DNA of 64,000 nucleotides. Source: Favolaschia claudopus. Taxonomy: Eukaryota > Basidiomycota > Agaricomycetes > Agaricales > Mycenaceae. Position numbers and translations under genes: made by a program. Under the pieces are notes generated by a model, which did no database searches, was not told the origin of the DNA, and worked only from the letters and a program-made list of their open reading frames with translations. The stretch lies in contig JAWWNJ010000305.1 of assembly GCA_037176885.1 (NCBI GenBank), forward strand, positions 1-64,000. The letters are read 5' to 3'. Positions 10,961 through 22,010 of this stretch are shown here, piece by piece; position 1 is the first letter of the stretch; each line of letters opens with the position of its first letter.

Positions 10961-12981
10961 CTATGACATAGATCCCCTTTGCGCACCAGCCTTCGGAGCC
11001 ATACATTGTGCAACGAGCTCGGTGTCGGCCCAGCTGCTTCCGCTTCCGGAAGGTAGTTCGGATAGGACGTAGCTGGCGTCGAAGTTCCCTGCAGACTGCA
11101 ACATGTTACATTTGTTAGTTATACCTCGAGATGCTCAGATCTTGTACGCACCCAGCCAACATACCCGAGTATAACTGCGAACGAGATCCATTCATTCATG
11201 TAGATAGATACACGAGATAGACAGGCATGCGACATACCATCGCTATTCTGCGCCTGATATGCAATTTGCTGGCACATATATTGTACACAGGATGCCGTGT
11301 TACCGCCTCCCGTCTCGGTGTTGAATGCCTGGCGCTTATTGGCACGCAGCCACTCTACTAACGGCGCCCATGCACTGTCGATGTTGTTCGTAACGCATTC
11401 GCTATCCATGTCGAAGACACCGTCAATTGCTCCAGGAACTTTGATTCGGATAGAAGGAAGAAATAAACGTACGCGTGCGTCCCAGAGTTATCCGAGTCCA
11501 GGTATTGGTGGACGTCGAAGATGAGATTTGTGGCGCTACCGTCGGGGTTGACTACTTTCTTGAGAGCTGGAAGAGATTTGTAGGTCTGTTGCATTCGAAT
11601 GAATGACACGTTGCAACGCTACTTACCATCGCCGGATCCATTAGAGACGAAGGCACCGGCTGAAGTGTAGTCGTTGCCGGGTAAGAGAATCATCTGTGTC
11701 GTAGCGCTGAAAAAGCAATCAGCACACCGAGTGAATTTTCATTGCATGACATACCCTGCATTTCGGATAGCAGTAACGGCGGCTTGCACCGATCCAGCCC
11801 AGAGGTTCATGTCCGGAATATCGTGAGGCCTGGCAATATGTAACTAGTTTGTGTGCGTTGAAGGAAGATCAAACACACTCGTTCATTCTAGCGGCTTAGT
11901 CAGTCTTAGATATCTGGAAGATAACAAGTCACTCACATTCCAAAAACGACCTTCTGAGTATCCTTGTAGAAGGTCGCGATTTCGGTCCAAGTCTGAGCAA
12001 ATTGTGCATTGGTGGGTCCACCTTGACCAATGATCTATCCCTCACGAATCAGCATCGAATCCGCGCAGAATAAGGCAAGACACTCGCCCCCTTGTTCCAT
12101 CTCGCATAGTTGTGAATATCGAGGATACAGTACGCGCCGGTAGCGAGGCAGCTCTGAACGAGAGCGTCGTATTCTGCGAGGTTCGTCTGGTCGACGGGGC
12201 CGATAATGTTGTTTGTGAGGAATTGCCAACCGACTTTCGTGACCGTGCAGTCAGTCGATTATAAGCAGTGCTTGAGCGAGAGATCGTACCTGGAAGCCGG
12301 AAGACATTGTATCCATCACCGTTCACAAAATGCGTCATTTGACCCTCGCCGTCCTTTCCTGAGTACATGTTAAGCTGTTTCGATTGAAGAACGGAGCTAC
12401 GAATACGAACCGGAGTATTGTGTGAGAGGAGGGTTTGCCGCGCCGGTGGTGCAGCTTCCATCGGTTGTGCACCCAAAATCAAAGCCAGCGATATTTACCC
12501 CGCTAAGATCGATGTAAGAATGAAGAAGAAGAAAATGAGAGTCTTACACGAATTTCAGCGTTCCTGGTCTTGGTGCCACAGTGTTAGAAGGACTAGTGGT
12601 CGTCGTTTTGGAAGCAGATGTTACTGTGGTCGATGCGGTCATCGTCGCGATGACAGGAACGCATTGCGAGTAATCTAAAAACTGGTCATTTGCGTGAAAA
12701 ATGATAGAGTCTCAATCGGGATTCACTGTCACTTTGAGCCGTGCAAACTGCGCCGTCAACGCAGGTCGTGGCTCCCGTCCAGCCCTAGTTCGATGTGAGC
12801 AATTGCAATCAGTGGAAATACCAAAGCAAAGACGCACGACGCCTCCACCTGGATGATATGAGCTTCACCGGATGCCATACGACTAACCAGCCAACTCACA
12901 TTGGGACCAGATAGCTCCTTGGTCTCTTACCGAGGCCACAGCAGCCGCTGCCGCGAGTGCGAGATAGCATTTTTGAGGCAT
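10961..12981 (-). CDS. Endo-beta-1,4-glucanase, CBM1–GH5 (subfamily 5-like)
   Basis: Secreted cellulase of 417 residues in 15 exons: 12981–12900, 12848–12841, 12784–12733, 12674–12548, 12502–12411, 12358–12290, 12233–12088, 12034–11937, 11887–11879, 11829–11755, 11706–11627, 11566–11473, 11401–11238, 11174–11152 and 11095–10961. All phases agree. The signal peptide is MPQKCYLALAAAAAVAS. A family-1 cellulose-binding module follows (AIWSQCGG…GWTGATTCVDG…YSQC), then a Thr/Ser linker, then the GH5 domain (NIAGFDFGCTTDG, GYNVFRLP, LDIHNYARW). The acid/base motif is IMNEPHDIP and the nucleophile motif is FNTETGGGNT, so both catalytic glutamates are present. Exon 2 (8 nt) completes CBM1. Exon 9 (9 nt) supplies I-M-N-E, including the catalytic Glu. 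The intron after exon 7 starts GCGAGT, a GC–AG intron. It cuts internal beta-1,4 bonds of cellulose outside the cell. Confidence 0.93.
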
Positions 12982-13544
12982 GCTATGTGTGAGTACTGGC
13001 CGTTCAGCAGACGAAGCGGGACATGCTTGCGCGACTCTGGAGACCACGTTCACCACGTTCACACACGGGCTTCGGCCATCAGTCGGCAGTCACGATCACG
13101 TGGAGATCTCATGTTTGCGCGACGCTTAGCGCGACGAATATATCATGTTGTGGACAGAGATGACTTGTTCTGGAAAATGTTTGGCCCCCGAAGATAGAGT
13201 TTCCTGCATCTCTCCCACAATGAGGGGTTGAAGGGTCACGAGCGCAAATTCTGCTTTCCAGCTAGGTTGCTTTGCCTCCATGATTATGACATGTAGCGTG
13301 TCGTTTATTATTATACTATGGTTGATCATACTGCGGAGAATCGAAAGGCAAGAACAGAGCACGAATGGCGTGGAAACCTGGCCTCACTGCGAGAAAACAA
13401 ATCGAGCGCAGAGGCGTGTCGCATTCGAAGAAGCATGATGGTCATTATTTGAAAACAAAATACCAGGACCAGTAAATCAAGGCACCGACTGTGCGTGTCG
13501 TCTTTCCAACTGCGTCAATTCATCCTCCAGATTCTGTAGACCAG
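12982..13544. other. Intergenic between endoglucanase promoter and membrane-protein 3' end
   Basis: Upstream region of the endoglucanase. Short ORFs only. No clear promoter element could be assigned. Confidence 0.45.
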
Positions 13545-14860
13545 TCAGCCGTTAGCCGTACTCCCGAGTGACGGACCGACGTAGTTGTATGGCTGCGGCG
13601 CGCATGGAGTTGGCGCAACCTTCCTATCAGCGTCTCCCAATGGCGTCGTAACATGATGCGAAGTGCCGCTCTCCGTATGAGACCCATACACGGGGTCGAA
13701 GACCACACCTGTGATACGCGATGTGCGGCGGTCTTGTTGGCTTCCAGAGGTCATGATCAAAGCCGTGTCGTTCTCCCAACGGAAGTGAATCCCGACGAGG
13801 AAATTGGCGAGCAAGGTCAACGAATAAACGCGACCTTGCCAGAAGAAGAAGAACGAAAAGGCTGCATTGAATGTTTATGTTTAGTGCCGCTGTCAGGATT
13901 TCAGGAACTTGTCGTCACTCACCGGGACCGCCATGGAGAAGCAGTATCATCATTACTAGAGTATTGGAAGCTACGATTGCCCCAGAGCTGACACAGAGGA
14001 GGAAGAATTTCCGGGCGAAACTAATACAAGAACTGAGCGCCAATATTCATTGATAGCTCTCGATGTACTTACCTATTACGAGCAGGAATGATATCGGTAG
14101 GACTGAGAGATTTCCACACTCCATGTCCCAACGCGATGGCGATGGAGATGTCGGTGGCAGCGCACACGATGGCTGAGGCCCTAGCGCATGACAGTTAATT
14201 GACATATCCAATGATCCAGAACTGGGGCTGCCGATGCTCACTCAGTCATTGTTACTGCGAGGTTTAATACTGAATCGAGGACTAGAATTATGACGGCTGT
14301 GGCAATGGAGAGCCCGATCTAAACACACGATATGTTGGACCCGAAGTAATACAATAGATCATCGACTTACGTGGCCCACGACAAGCAAAGCCAGAATCGA
14401 GGTTATGAATATGTTTCTGGATCTACGATAACTTCGTTTTCAGTCAACCGAATCCAATCCGACAGCAATAAACGCACAAGGAGTAGAACATATGAGTCAA
14501 AATCGCTTGCTCAATGGCGGCCGAGCAATAGGTCAAGACGATTGATATCGATGTCGGAGCCAGAGGCGCCGAGCCCCCATTACTGAATAAGTTGAGGACG
14601 AGGATACTTATATTGACGCATATCGTCAAAGTGCAAAGAGTGTCAAAGAACACCAGCCCAGTGACGGCGATCTTGTACCAGAACGGTCTGTTGGGACGCT
14701 TGAAGTACCGATGGCACAAGACAAGTTCCCAGGTATAGAGAAAGATGTTAAGCCACGACGCCGCCAGATACACACTAAGAATGTAGGTGTTGAATGATAA
14801 TGAGACCCGCAGCAGGATGAATGGAACGTACACATTGGATGTAGGGTCGTCTACCTCCAT
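13545..14860 (-). CDS. Multi-pass membrane protein, DUF6534-like
   Basis: Spliced exons from about 14,860 down to a TGA at 13,545–13,547 encode a polytopic protein typical of basidiomycetes. Successive hydrophobic segments are VYLAASWLNIFLYTWELVL, YKIAVTGLVFFDTLCTLTI, ISIVLTYCSAAIEQAILTHMF, IGLSIATAVIILVLDSVLN, an EASAIVCAATDISIAIAL segment, FFLLCVSSGAIVASNTLVMM and FSFFFWQGRVYSLTLLANFL. A hydrophilic C-terminal tail follows. The pattern W/Y-K–DT near helix 2 and the late segment before LLANF match the DUF6534 family as I remember it, so the function is unknown. The first exon is the weak point: ATG at 14,860 gives only nine residues before the first intron, and the true start could be elsewhere. 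Confidence 0.65.
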
Positions 14861-15366
14861 GTGCCTTCGACAGTAGAGATACTGGTACTGTGGGAGGTAC
14901 CAGAAACATCGCCAGGACTCACTCGCTCGATCTGCTTCTTAAACTGCCGCAAAGGTGCCCACGGGTCTCGTCAACATTTAGACTCCTGTCACATCAACCC
15001 CGGCGGGTGAATACCTGTGAATACAGGATGGCTCCGCTCTCCCATGCCGTGCAAGCTATGATGATTTTTTTTGCTCTATCAGGTCAGAATCGCCGTGAAA
15101 TATGGAATTTAATAGCGTACTTCGGGCGAGCGCAGGGGCGCCGCTACTTTCATAAGACGCGGTTTTCAGAGATGACGGAGGCATTCGGAGAGGCCGCATC
15201 ATATGCGGATTCACAACGAAGGGAAAAACCTATTTTCATAAAGTTGTCTTGTTGGTACGGCAAGATACTTCCCGCTCCCAGAATAGCGGATAAATCTTGA
15301 CAGTGGAACAAGGGTTGATATGTTGTGAGAAGCGTGAGCGGTTAGCCAGCCGGCGAAATGTTTGGT
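14861..15366. other. Intergenic, left flank of candidate element
   Basis: Upstream of the membrane-protein gene and just outside the candidate left terminal repeat. A 136-codon plus-strand ORF (14,890–15,300) has no features that support it. Confidence 0.4.
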
Positions 15367-15384
15367 GGCCGGTACCGGACAAAA
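15367..15384 (+). repeat. Candidate left terminal inverted repeat
   Basis: GGCCGGTACCGGACAAAA. It matches the reverse complement of 29,244–29,261 at 14 of 18 positions, including the unbroken GGACAAAA. Confidence 0.4.
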
Positions 15385-15404
15385 TAGCGGTTTGCATCTG
15401 TTTC

Positions 15405-15680
15405 CTCACTGATCATCATGTTTCCCCATCATTCCGCACGATTCCTTCCCATTCCTCGTCGATCCTCAGGTATCCTCACGAATCCCTACAAATCATCGCT
15501 GGTCCTGAGGATTCCCCAATGAATCCTGCATTTTCCCCTCTTAGCATTCAACTTTGCATCCTCAGCATTCCTAAGGAATCCGGCCCATTCCTGATTTTTC
15601 TTGAACTCTGTTTGAACTTGACATTCTGACTCGTTCTGAATTTGAACTTGCATTCACTGCGATTCCTCATCATTCCCAGC
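15405..15680 (+). repeat. Left subterminal ATTCCT/ATCCT array
   Basis: About twenty irregularly spaced copies of ATTCCT, ATCCTCA and AATCC motifs, including the palindrome ATTCCTAAGGAAT near 15,571–15,583, which recurs in the right array. Such subterminal motif clusters are typical transposase-binding regions of DNA transposons. The link here is an inference. Confidence 0.55.
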
Positions 15681-15800
15681 TGATTGGGATCAGCTCCCGC
15701 GACGTCATCTTGGTGTTTTTACACGGCTTCCAGCTCTCATTCCTCTTTCTTCCTGACTCTCTTGTGTGCATTCTGCCGTACCTAAGCTCTACTGGCTCGT

Positions 15801-17378
15801 ATGAACACTGAGCAACGACTGAGAAACCTACGAGACGCCTATCACGCTCTTCACGACGATGTTCTCTCAGCTCTGCGCACTATGGTCGGAGATCCACCGA
15901 GCTTGAATGCTGTTCGAGACAGGGCACTGGCGTTAGCTTCAGCGGCGGAGATGGTAAGAATGACACCAATACAACTCCCTTCGAATGCTAATGGTGTCTT
16001 TTAGCATCGAGCTGTTTTCCCCCCAGACGAGTATGCTACTCTTCAGACGTCTATCACCGACATCGTGACGGCTCTTGATCTTGCTTGCCACGACTCGATG
16101 GACCCGCCTGATGCTGCCCCTCTGACTGTTGCTCATCGTGTTCGTACTGGGCGACGAGGCCGGCCACGCGTTGAGATTGATCCCCAATTTTTGAGCGCCG
16201 CCCTCGATCTTCGTGGTCCGACCGGAATTGCTCCTGAAATTGGAGTTTCAGCTCGCACTGTTCGTCGTGCCGCTCTTCGAGCTGGACTAGTTCAACCCGG
16301 CGCGCCTGTGTTCCAGTCTCGGACAAACGAACAAGGTCAAGTTGAGGTTGTACATACTTCGACTGCACCTCCCGTTTCCGTCATCTCCGATGCAGATCTC
16401 GACCAGCTTGTCGCGTCGACACTTGAAGTATTTCCTCAGTTCGGACGCCGTATGATTCGGGGACATCTTAAGTCTCAGGGGTATCGCATTCCCCGTGATC
16501 GAATAACGGCGTCGTATTTGCGGGTGCATGGTGCTCCCGCAATCTTTGGGGACCGACAAATTAGTCGTAAGAAGTATCGTGTCCCAGGTCCAATGTCGCT
16601 CGCCCATCTCGACGGTCAACACGGTAAGTATTGTTGTGCGATCTTAATTTCTTCGACTAATTTCAACCAGGTCTTATTCGCTACAAAATTGTTATTCACT
16701 GTATAATCGACGGTTATTCGCGGTTTGTACTCGGAATCCGTGTGCACAACAACAATCGCGGAGCGAGCGTCCTACGCTTGTTGCTCGACGTCATTGCGCT
16801 GCATGGTTGTCCCAGCCGCTTGCGAGGCGATCACGGTGTCGAGAACATTGAGGTTGCTGTTTATATGGAGGAAGTCAAAGGCCCTGGCCGAGGATCATTC
16901 ATCTGGGGAAGGTCAGTTCATTTCTGCGTTCCTATACCCTTGCTGAGATTCTCCCTTCAGGAGCGTTCACAACACACGCATCGAGCGTTTGTGGTACGAT
17001 GTTACGCATGGCTTCGGAAAGAAATGGAAGGTTTTTTTCCTCGATCTCGAAACCAACCACGGTCTCAACCCCACTCGCCCAGGCCATATATGGCTTCTTC
17101 ACCACCTTTTCCTCGCGTCAATCAACCGTGATGCTCAAGACTGGGCCGAAGCTTGGAACTCTCATCAGCTTACGGTTCGTCGGCAGCGCGAACGCAGTCC
17201 GCGTGATCTTTTTATGTTCGGGATGTTGAGGGAGGGTCCACGGGGGATATCCTCCTTTTTAGCTGTCGAGGAGGAGGAGGAGATCGAAGACATCAATGAG
17301 TATGGGATCGACTGGGAGGCGAACGAGGAGCCGGAATTAATTGCTCACCTGCTTGAGAATAACCCTAGTCTCTCATAG
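15801..17378 (+). CDS. Integrase-core (DDE, retroviral-integrase fold) protein
   Basis: Four exons (15,801–15,953, 16,005–16,623, 16,671–16,911, 16,961–17,378) give 476 residues with consistent phases. The N-terminal third is helical. A short HTH-like segment (GIAPEIGVSARTVRRAALRAG, residues about 125–145) follows a basic GRRGRPRV stretch. The catalytic core shows SLAHLDGQH, GLIRYKIVIHCIIDGYSR, LRGDHGVEN, VHNTRIERLW and a C-terminal INRDAQDWAEAWNSHQL. This order matches the integrase core domain family also known from fish and other basidiomycete genes. The probable DDE residues are D of HLDG, D of GDHG and E of RIER. No stops or frameshifts were seen. Likely role: DNA strand transfer for the surrounding element. 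The C-terminus has an acidic run EEEEEIEDINE. Confidence 0.85.
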
Positions 17379-17860
17379 CCAGACTTCAACACTCTTGATC
17401 TCGTACCTCGATGTGTTGAAGTCTGTTTTTAAGTTGATAGGCGTGTCAATGGTAGAACCTTATTATATAATCTTTGTGGCTGTGTTTCTTACGTCAATTT
17501 CGTTCACTTTTCTCATAGCGCCCTCCCTCAGGCGCATATACACTATTATTTGGGCCAGAGACAATCTATATAGGCATATCTATCTCTCTGAAAAAAAAAA
17601 CGCAGTAAAATGCATCTTCTGGGTCTACGCACCAAGCCCTTGCTCTGCCTTGTGACACCTGTGACAGAATGGTAACGCATTTTTTCAACCACTTTCCGCA
17701 GCACCTTCTCATGATTCTGGCTGGTTTCAAGCGCCGAATAGATTCCTAACTCCCTATATAAACGCTCCAGACTAAATCTGAGCTCTATATACCGTGTAAA
17801 TGGGCGGAAATATGATTACATAATCCAAATTTTACTCCTTGCACGCCCTTGATCTTAAAA
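17379..17860. other. AT-rich spacer downstream of integrase gene
   Basis: Low coding potential, several TATA-like and poly-A stretches. No gene supported. Confidence 0.4.
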
Positions 17861-18112
17861 ATGGACTAGAATAACCCTGACGAGCGTGCCAACAACACCG
17901 ACCCGTTCGCGTCATCCAGCACCCCTGCAAACCTCTCCGAAGTTTTGTGCGAGCCGCCTGGTTGCCCTTTCACTCCGAGGCAGCTTCAATTACTTGACGA
18001 GCAATTGAACGCATCGGTTGATCTCTTTTCTCGCAACATGAACGTAAGGCGGTTGGTTTGGGCTCGGGCACTTCAAATCGCGCAGAATATTCAGGAGGGA
18101 GTAATACACTAA
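17861..18112 (+). pseudogene. Short ORF remnant with stop at codon 3
   Basis: ATG at 17,861 is followed by GAC and TAG (17,867–17,869), then 80 open codons to TAA at 18,110–18,112. The open part looks protein-like (NNPDERANNTDPF, CPFTPRQLQLLDEQLNA, RRLVWARALQIAQNI). Either it is a truncated gene whose third codon mutated from a sense codon, or it is a downstream exon of an unrecognised gene. No family recognised. Confidence 0.35.
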
Positions 18113-18284
18113 ATATCTAAGTAATTACAATTTTAATCAACCTATTTTTCTCGCCTAAACTGCTCAAGCTGCTTGCTCGATGCTTATATCGGATGCCCCA
18201 AAATTCCTTCCACATCAACGCACTGAATTTCCGTCGAATCAATTTAACGCCAAGTACACAGATGTCACAAGTATGGGGTTGTTA

Positions 18285-18792
18285 TTACAATCCTTGATTT
18301 GCTTCATCTATCTTTCCGATAACTTCAAATCTATTTCTTTTAAACTCATCAGAACACACCGAACACAATAAGATATCGAAACAACGCACTTGAACACAAA
18401 AAACCACCGCTCCAGGTTTTCTCTCTCTTTTTCTGTCAGTCCCGATGCCCTGACAACCCTCGCATCCGCCTCGAGTACACTCCCTTTTGCTAACGCGTAC
18501 GTGATATCATTCCCCGCATAGAATTTGAACAATCCATTGGGACCGAAAGCCTCCTTCATGCGGGTGACATCGAACACAAGTCCTGTAAACCACTGTTAGT
18601 TCTCCTCTTATAAGGCATTGAAAGGCACTGAGTCGTGCCTTTCAAAACAATCAGTATCCGTGCACCGAACTCGTATTCATCATCCCTTGTCAAGTCAGCC
18701 AGAGTCATTATTGAGAGGCTCGTTGTGTTGAGATTTTGATTGATAGGGTTGGCAGGAATAAATAGAGGAACTACTTCATTTGCGAGAGACAT
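18285..18792 (-). CDS. MAPR-type cytochrome-b5-like heme/steroid-binding protein
   Basis: Three exons (18,792–18,639, 18,582–18,390, 18,330–18,285) give 130 residues. Motifs typical of membrane-associated progesterone-receptor/Dap1-like proteins: LADLTR…, GLVFDVTRMKEAFGPNG, LFKFYAGNDITYALAKGS, LTEKERENLERW and the end KFEVIGKIDEA. The predicted first intron begins GCACGA, a GC–AG intron. Its donor lies inside a perfect 11-bp hairpin. The second intron is canonical. There is no N-terminal transmembrane helix, unlike animal PGRMC and yeast Dap1. It sits antisense between the integrase and AT-hook genes inside the candidate element, so it may be cargo. Heme-linked regulation of sterol enzymes is known for the family but not shown here. 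Confidence 0.8.
18618..18645. repeat. Perfect 11-bp hairpin at a predicted GC–AG donor
   Basis: TTGAAAGGCAC (18,618–18,628) is the exact reverse complement of GTGCCTTTCAA (18,635–18,645), with the loop TGAGTC. On the minus strand the predicted exon 1/intron 1 border of the MAPR gene falls within the stem. Confidence 0.6.
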
Positions 18793-18965
18793 TATAAAGA
18801 TGTTAATGGTGGAGGATAGGAGAAGCGAATCAGATAATGATTCGCACATTCGGATCGAGCAAGCCGGAAGCACACGAGATCGTGTCGCGTGCCGTTGTTG
18901 ATTGATCGGGTAACGTGTGAAGTTAATCACTCTTTGCTCCGCTCCACCGTCTCGTCGCGTTCACG

Positions 18966-20803
18966 ATGCCTGAGTTCCAAGTCTTGTCAGCATTTCTGCG
19001 GCGCATCAAGCGGGCACTGAAGCGCCGCTTCAAGAAAACTGGTCGTTGGCCGCAAGGTTAATCTAGATGCTTTGCCGTCCATGACATAGCTGAGAAAAAC
19101 TCAATTTCAGGTTACTTCTTGTTTTTCCCCCGCACATGGGCAGAAGGCACGGCCCGGAAGGCTCACAAGACATTCTCTGCCGACGTTGGTGACTACGTCG
19201 AAACCCTCGAACCGATGCCGGCCAAAGTCTGCGAATACGACGATAGGAAGTTCCCAAAGAATCGACCTGGGCGATACGTTATAACTCAGCAGCTCAAGCC
19301 TGGGCCCGTAAACGTGGCTGTTCGCGGGAAGCACATCGCACTGTCTGCGGGCCATGTGTGTCATCGAGTTCTCCTTGCTATATGCCATATATATTTACCG
19401 TTCTTGTTCAGCATGCGGTAGTCTGCCGATTCGCACTGGAGGGCAGTATATTGGTGATGGATAGACGTGATTTTGACGAACTTGTGGCGGAATGCGTCCC
19501 CGGCAACAACCCGAACAAAAACAAGCGGCTCGTTTACGCTCATTCCTCGCCCCCGAACGATTCATTGAACCTGGTGCACGCTTGAAAGAAGGCGAGGATT
19601 TCAAGATTAATATCTTGGCTGCCGTGGTGATGGAGGAGGAGGTGATAGTGGTGATGGACTATTCTCGTATGACCCAGATCCACGTCGTGAGCAGCGCTAG
19701 GATGTTCGAAAAGGAAGACCTTCGCCCAGGGTCACAGGTTTTTAGTCTCTCGCATCTCCGGGTAATACTCGCTGATTATTTCTGGAGATCTGGCGCGATA
19801 GGCTGTGGGCAAAGTGGCCCAGCGCCCCCGATTGGGTTTTCGAAACCGACGATGCGCTCGCTGGTCTAGACCAGTGGCGTGACACTGTTCTTCAAACTCA
19901 GCGCCGTATGGCCATTCTGGATGTTCTCAATCAAGCAGACAGTTTCGCGTCTGGCCTTGGTCAACAAATGGCAAGTGATCTCCTCTTCGAGTGCGCCATT
20001 CACCCGGATATGCCGAGCTTCGATCTATGCTCCCATGATGGGTTGTATGCGCGCTTCCGTGCCCATATTCCGGTTTTCATGCGCACCTTCGTGTCTGATC
20101 GCTATTTCGAACGCTGTGGGCTGGCGTCGAACTCCCTCAATCCCTTCTACTTCAACGACTATTCCGACAACAATTTCATTCGCGGGTTTGTCAAGGTCTA
20201 TCGTAAAATCGAAGTCCGAGTTCCAGCTGCTCTGTACCATTTATATCAATCAGAGGGTCTCTTTGACTCTGACCATACCATTGGTGCGTCATATTGGACT
20301 ACGTTCATTGCAAGAGCATAACATGGCGATCCAGGCTTACCTTACCTAGCTCCATGCGAACCTACCACTCGCATGTTCAAAGTCGTACCAGTTCGATTCT
20401 TTGAAGACTCAGCTAACAACCGTTATCACATCATCAAAGCCATGCCGCCCGACTCATGGGAGAGTGCTCACACCGTGGTAAGTAAGATTAGCTTTTTCGG
20501 AAGTCGTTTCCGCTCACGGATCTATAGGAGTCTCCATTTGAAGATGTGTCGAATGCCGGATTTCAATCAACCCTTGGTCCAGCCTCCTTCGTCGAACCTC
20601 TGCGCAACAAACTGGACCCGGACGAAGTTGCTCGTCTGCGGGTCGGAAAGCGAGGTCGCCCGCCGAAAGTATGTGCTCAATATCATTGATCTACGCCGTC
20701 TCTTTACTCTTTGAAGCCCAAGCGCACGGGAAAACCCGGCAGACCCAAGAGCACTCTCACACTGCGGGTCAAACAACGTATCGAAGCCATCCGCGCTCAC
20801 TGA
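18966..20803 (+). CDS. AT-hook protein of unknown function (possible frameshift)
   Basis: ATG at 18,966 begins a very basic leader (AFLRRIKRALKRRFKK). Exons then encode GYFLFFPRTWAEGTARKAH, DVGDYVETLEPMPAKVCEYDD, PGRYVITQQLKPGPVNVAVRG and MDRRDFDELVAECVPG. A later exon has EDFKINILAAVVMEEEVIVV, and another has a helical block (LLFECAIHPDMPSFDL, YFERCGLASNSLNPFYF). The last two exons carry two AT-hooks (KRGRPPK, KPGRPKS) just before TGA at 20,801–20,803. Reading from the fourth to the fifth segment needs a one-base frame change near 19,545–19,550 that no intron explains, so the copy may be damaged. The family is unrecognised. AT-hooks suggest minor-groove DNA binding, perhaps serving the element it sits in. 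Confidence 0.55.
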
Positions 20804-20969
20804 AGCGTCACACGGCAACGTTTGATGAGAAGGAAAATGATCCAATCGAGGTGGAGGAAGGTTTGACTCCTCAACCTCGATATCATACGCGCAGTAGCCA
20901 TAGAGTATAGTCTGCTATAGGACTTTGATATGTATATGGGTGGATTGTTCGGTGACCTGAGCAAAATCA

Positions 20970-22010
20970 TAAGTTTACAATTCCTCGACGCTGGAAAACC
21001 ACATTCTAATCAGCAGAAACACATCCAGTGAGATCTATTCAGGGTTTCCACTTCAGAATAATTGCCCTAGTGCAGAGAGATACACCTTGATTGCAGTAGT
21101 AGGTCCCGGATTCGGACGACATACAGAAGCAAACAATATGGCTTGATCGCACTTGAACCAATTCCTCGACGTGTAATATCTTTGTCTAAGGCTTGAAAAC
21201 ACATTCAGGGTAACTTGAACATCAATGTCCCTCCAAATTAATTACCTACACTCCGAGAAACACTTCTGTGATGCGCTAGCAGCTCTCCAATTAGGACGCA
21301 CATACAGGTACAAACAAGTTGGAAACTTGCTACTTTCTGCCGAAATTGATGATGAAATCACTAGATATGGGGCATGGTACAGCTCAACTAGTGCCTCCGC
21401 GAATATCTAGCTTTACAGCTTCCTGATGTAGTATGTACAGAGTTAGGACGAAGACGAAATTTCCGAAATTGGGTTAGATATGCATACAGATATAAACAGT
21501 TCGACAGGTTGCACTCAACCAATTCCTCAACGTGTGGAAGAACATCAGGACCTTGTTGTAACAATACAAGTCAATCTAGATGTGAAACTCTCCCTGAATC
21601 AATTGTCTCCATACCGAAAAGTACGTCGATGACACACTAGCAGGGTTCCAAATCAGAAGAGCCTCAGCGTAGAGCCATGCGGGAGATTTTCTGTTTCTGG
21701 GATGTATTCATACTTAGTTGTGAGTACGCCTTTCGATTTACCGCTCCCACCAGAAGTTGTCATGAAGATCGCGACAGAGTTGCGGTCACGTGATCGTGTT
21801 CTCTTGTACTCGATGTATTCCTGAATCCTCAACGTGCAATGTCGGCGTAGCAGCCTCAAAAACACATGTACGAAGATTGAACAGTCGGTTTCTCTTCAAA
21901 TTAATTATCTGTAGTCTGTGCAACACTCCTGCCAGGTGCTTATTAGCTTCCTTCAAGTTAGACCACCTAGTACAACACGTACTTGCTAGGAAGGTTGCGT
22001 GTGAGACAGT
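20970..22010. repeat. Decayed tandem repeat block, unit about 200–350 bp
   Basis: Four divergent units. Each contains the motif CAATTCCTCrACG or its variant (about 20,977, 21,162, 21,520, 21,820), then AAACACAT, and about 70 bp later an AATTAATTACCTACACT-like motif (21,050, 21,235, 21,600, 21,895) and a GCTAGCAGCTCTCCAA-like motif. No coding frame survives across units. Confidence 0.5.

Noticed and set aside
10961..12981. Endoglucanase lacking its catalytic acid (reading FGM-PHD)
   Set aside because: A 9-nt microexon restores the full I-M-N-E-P-H motif with good splice sites.
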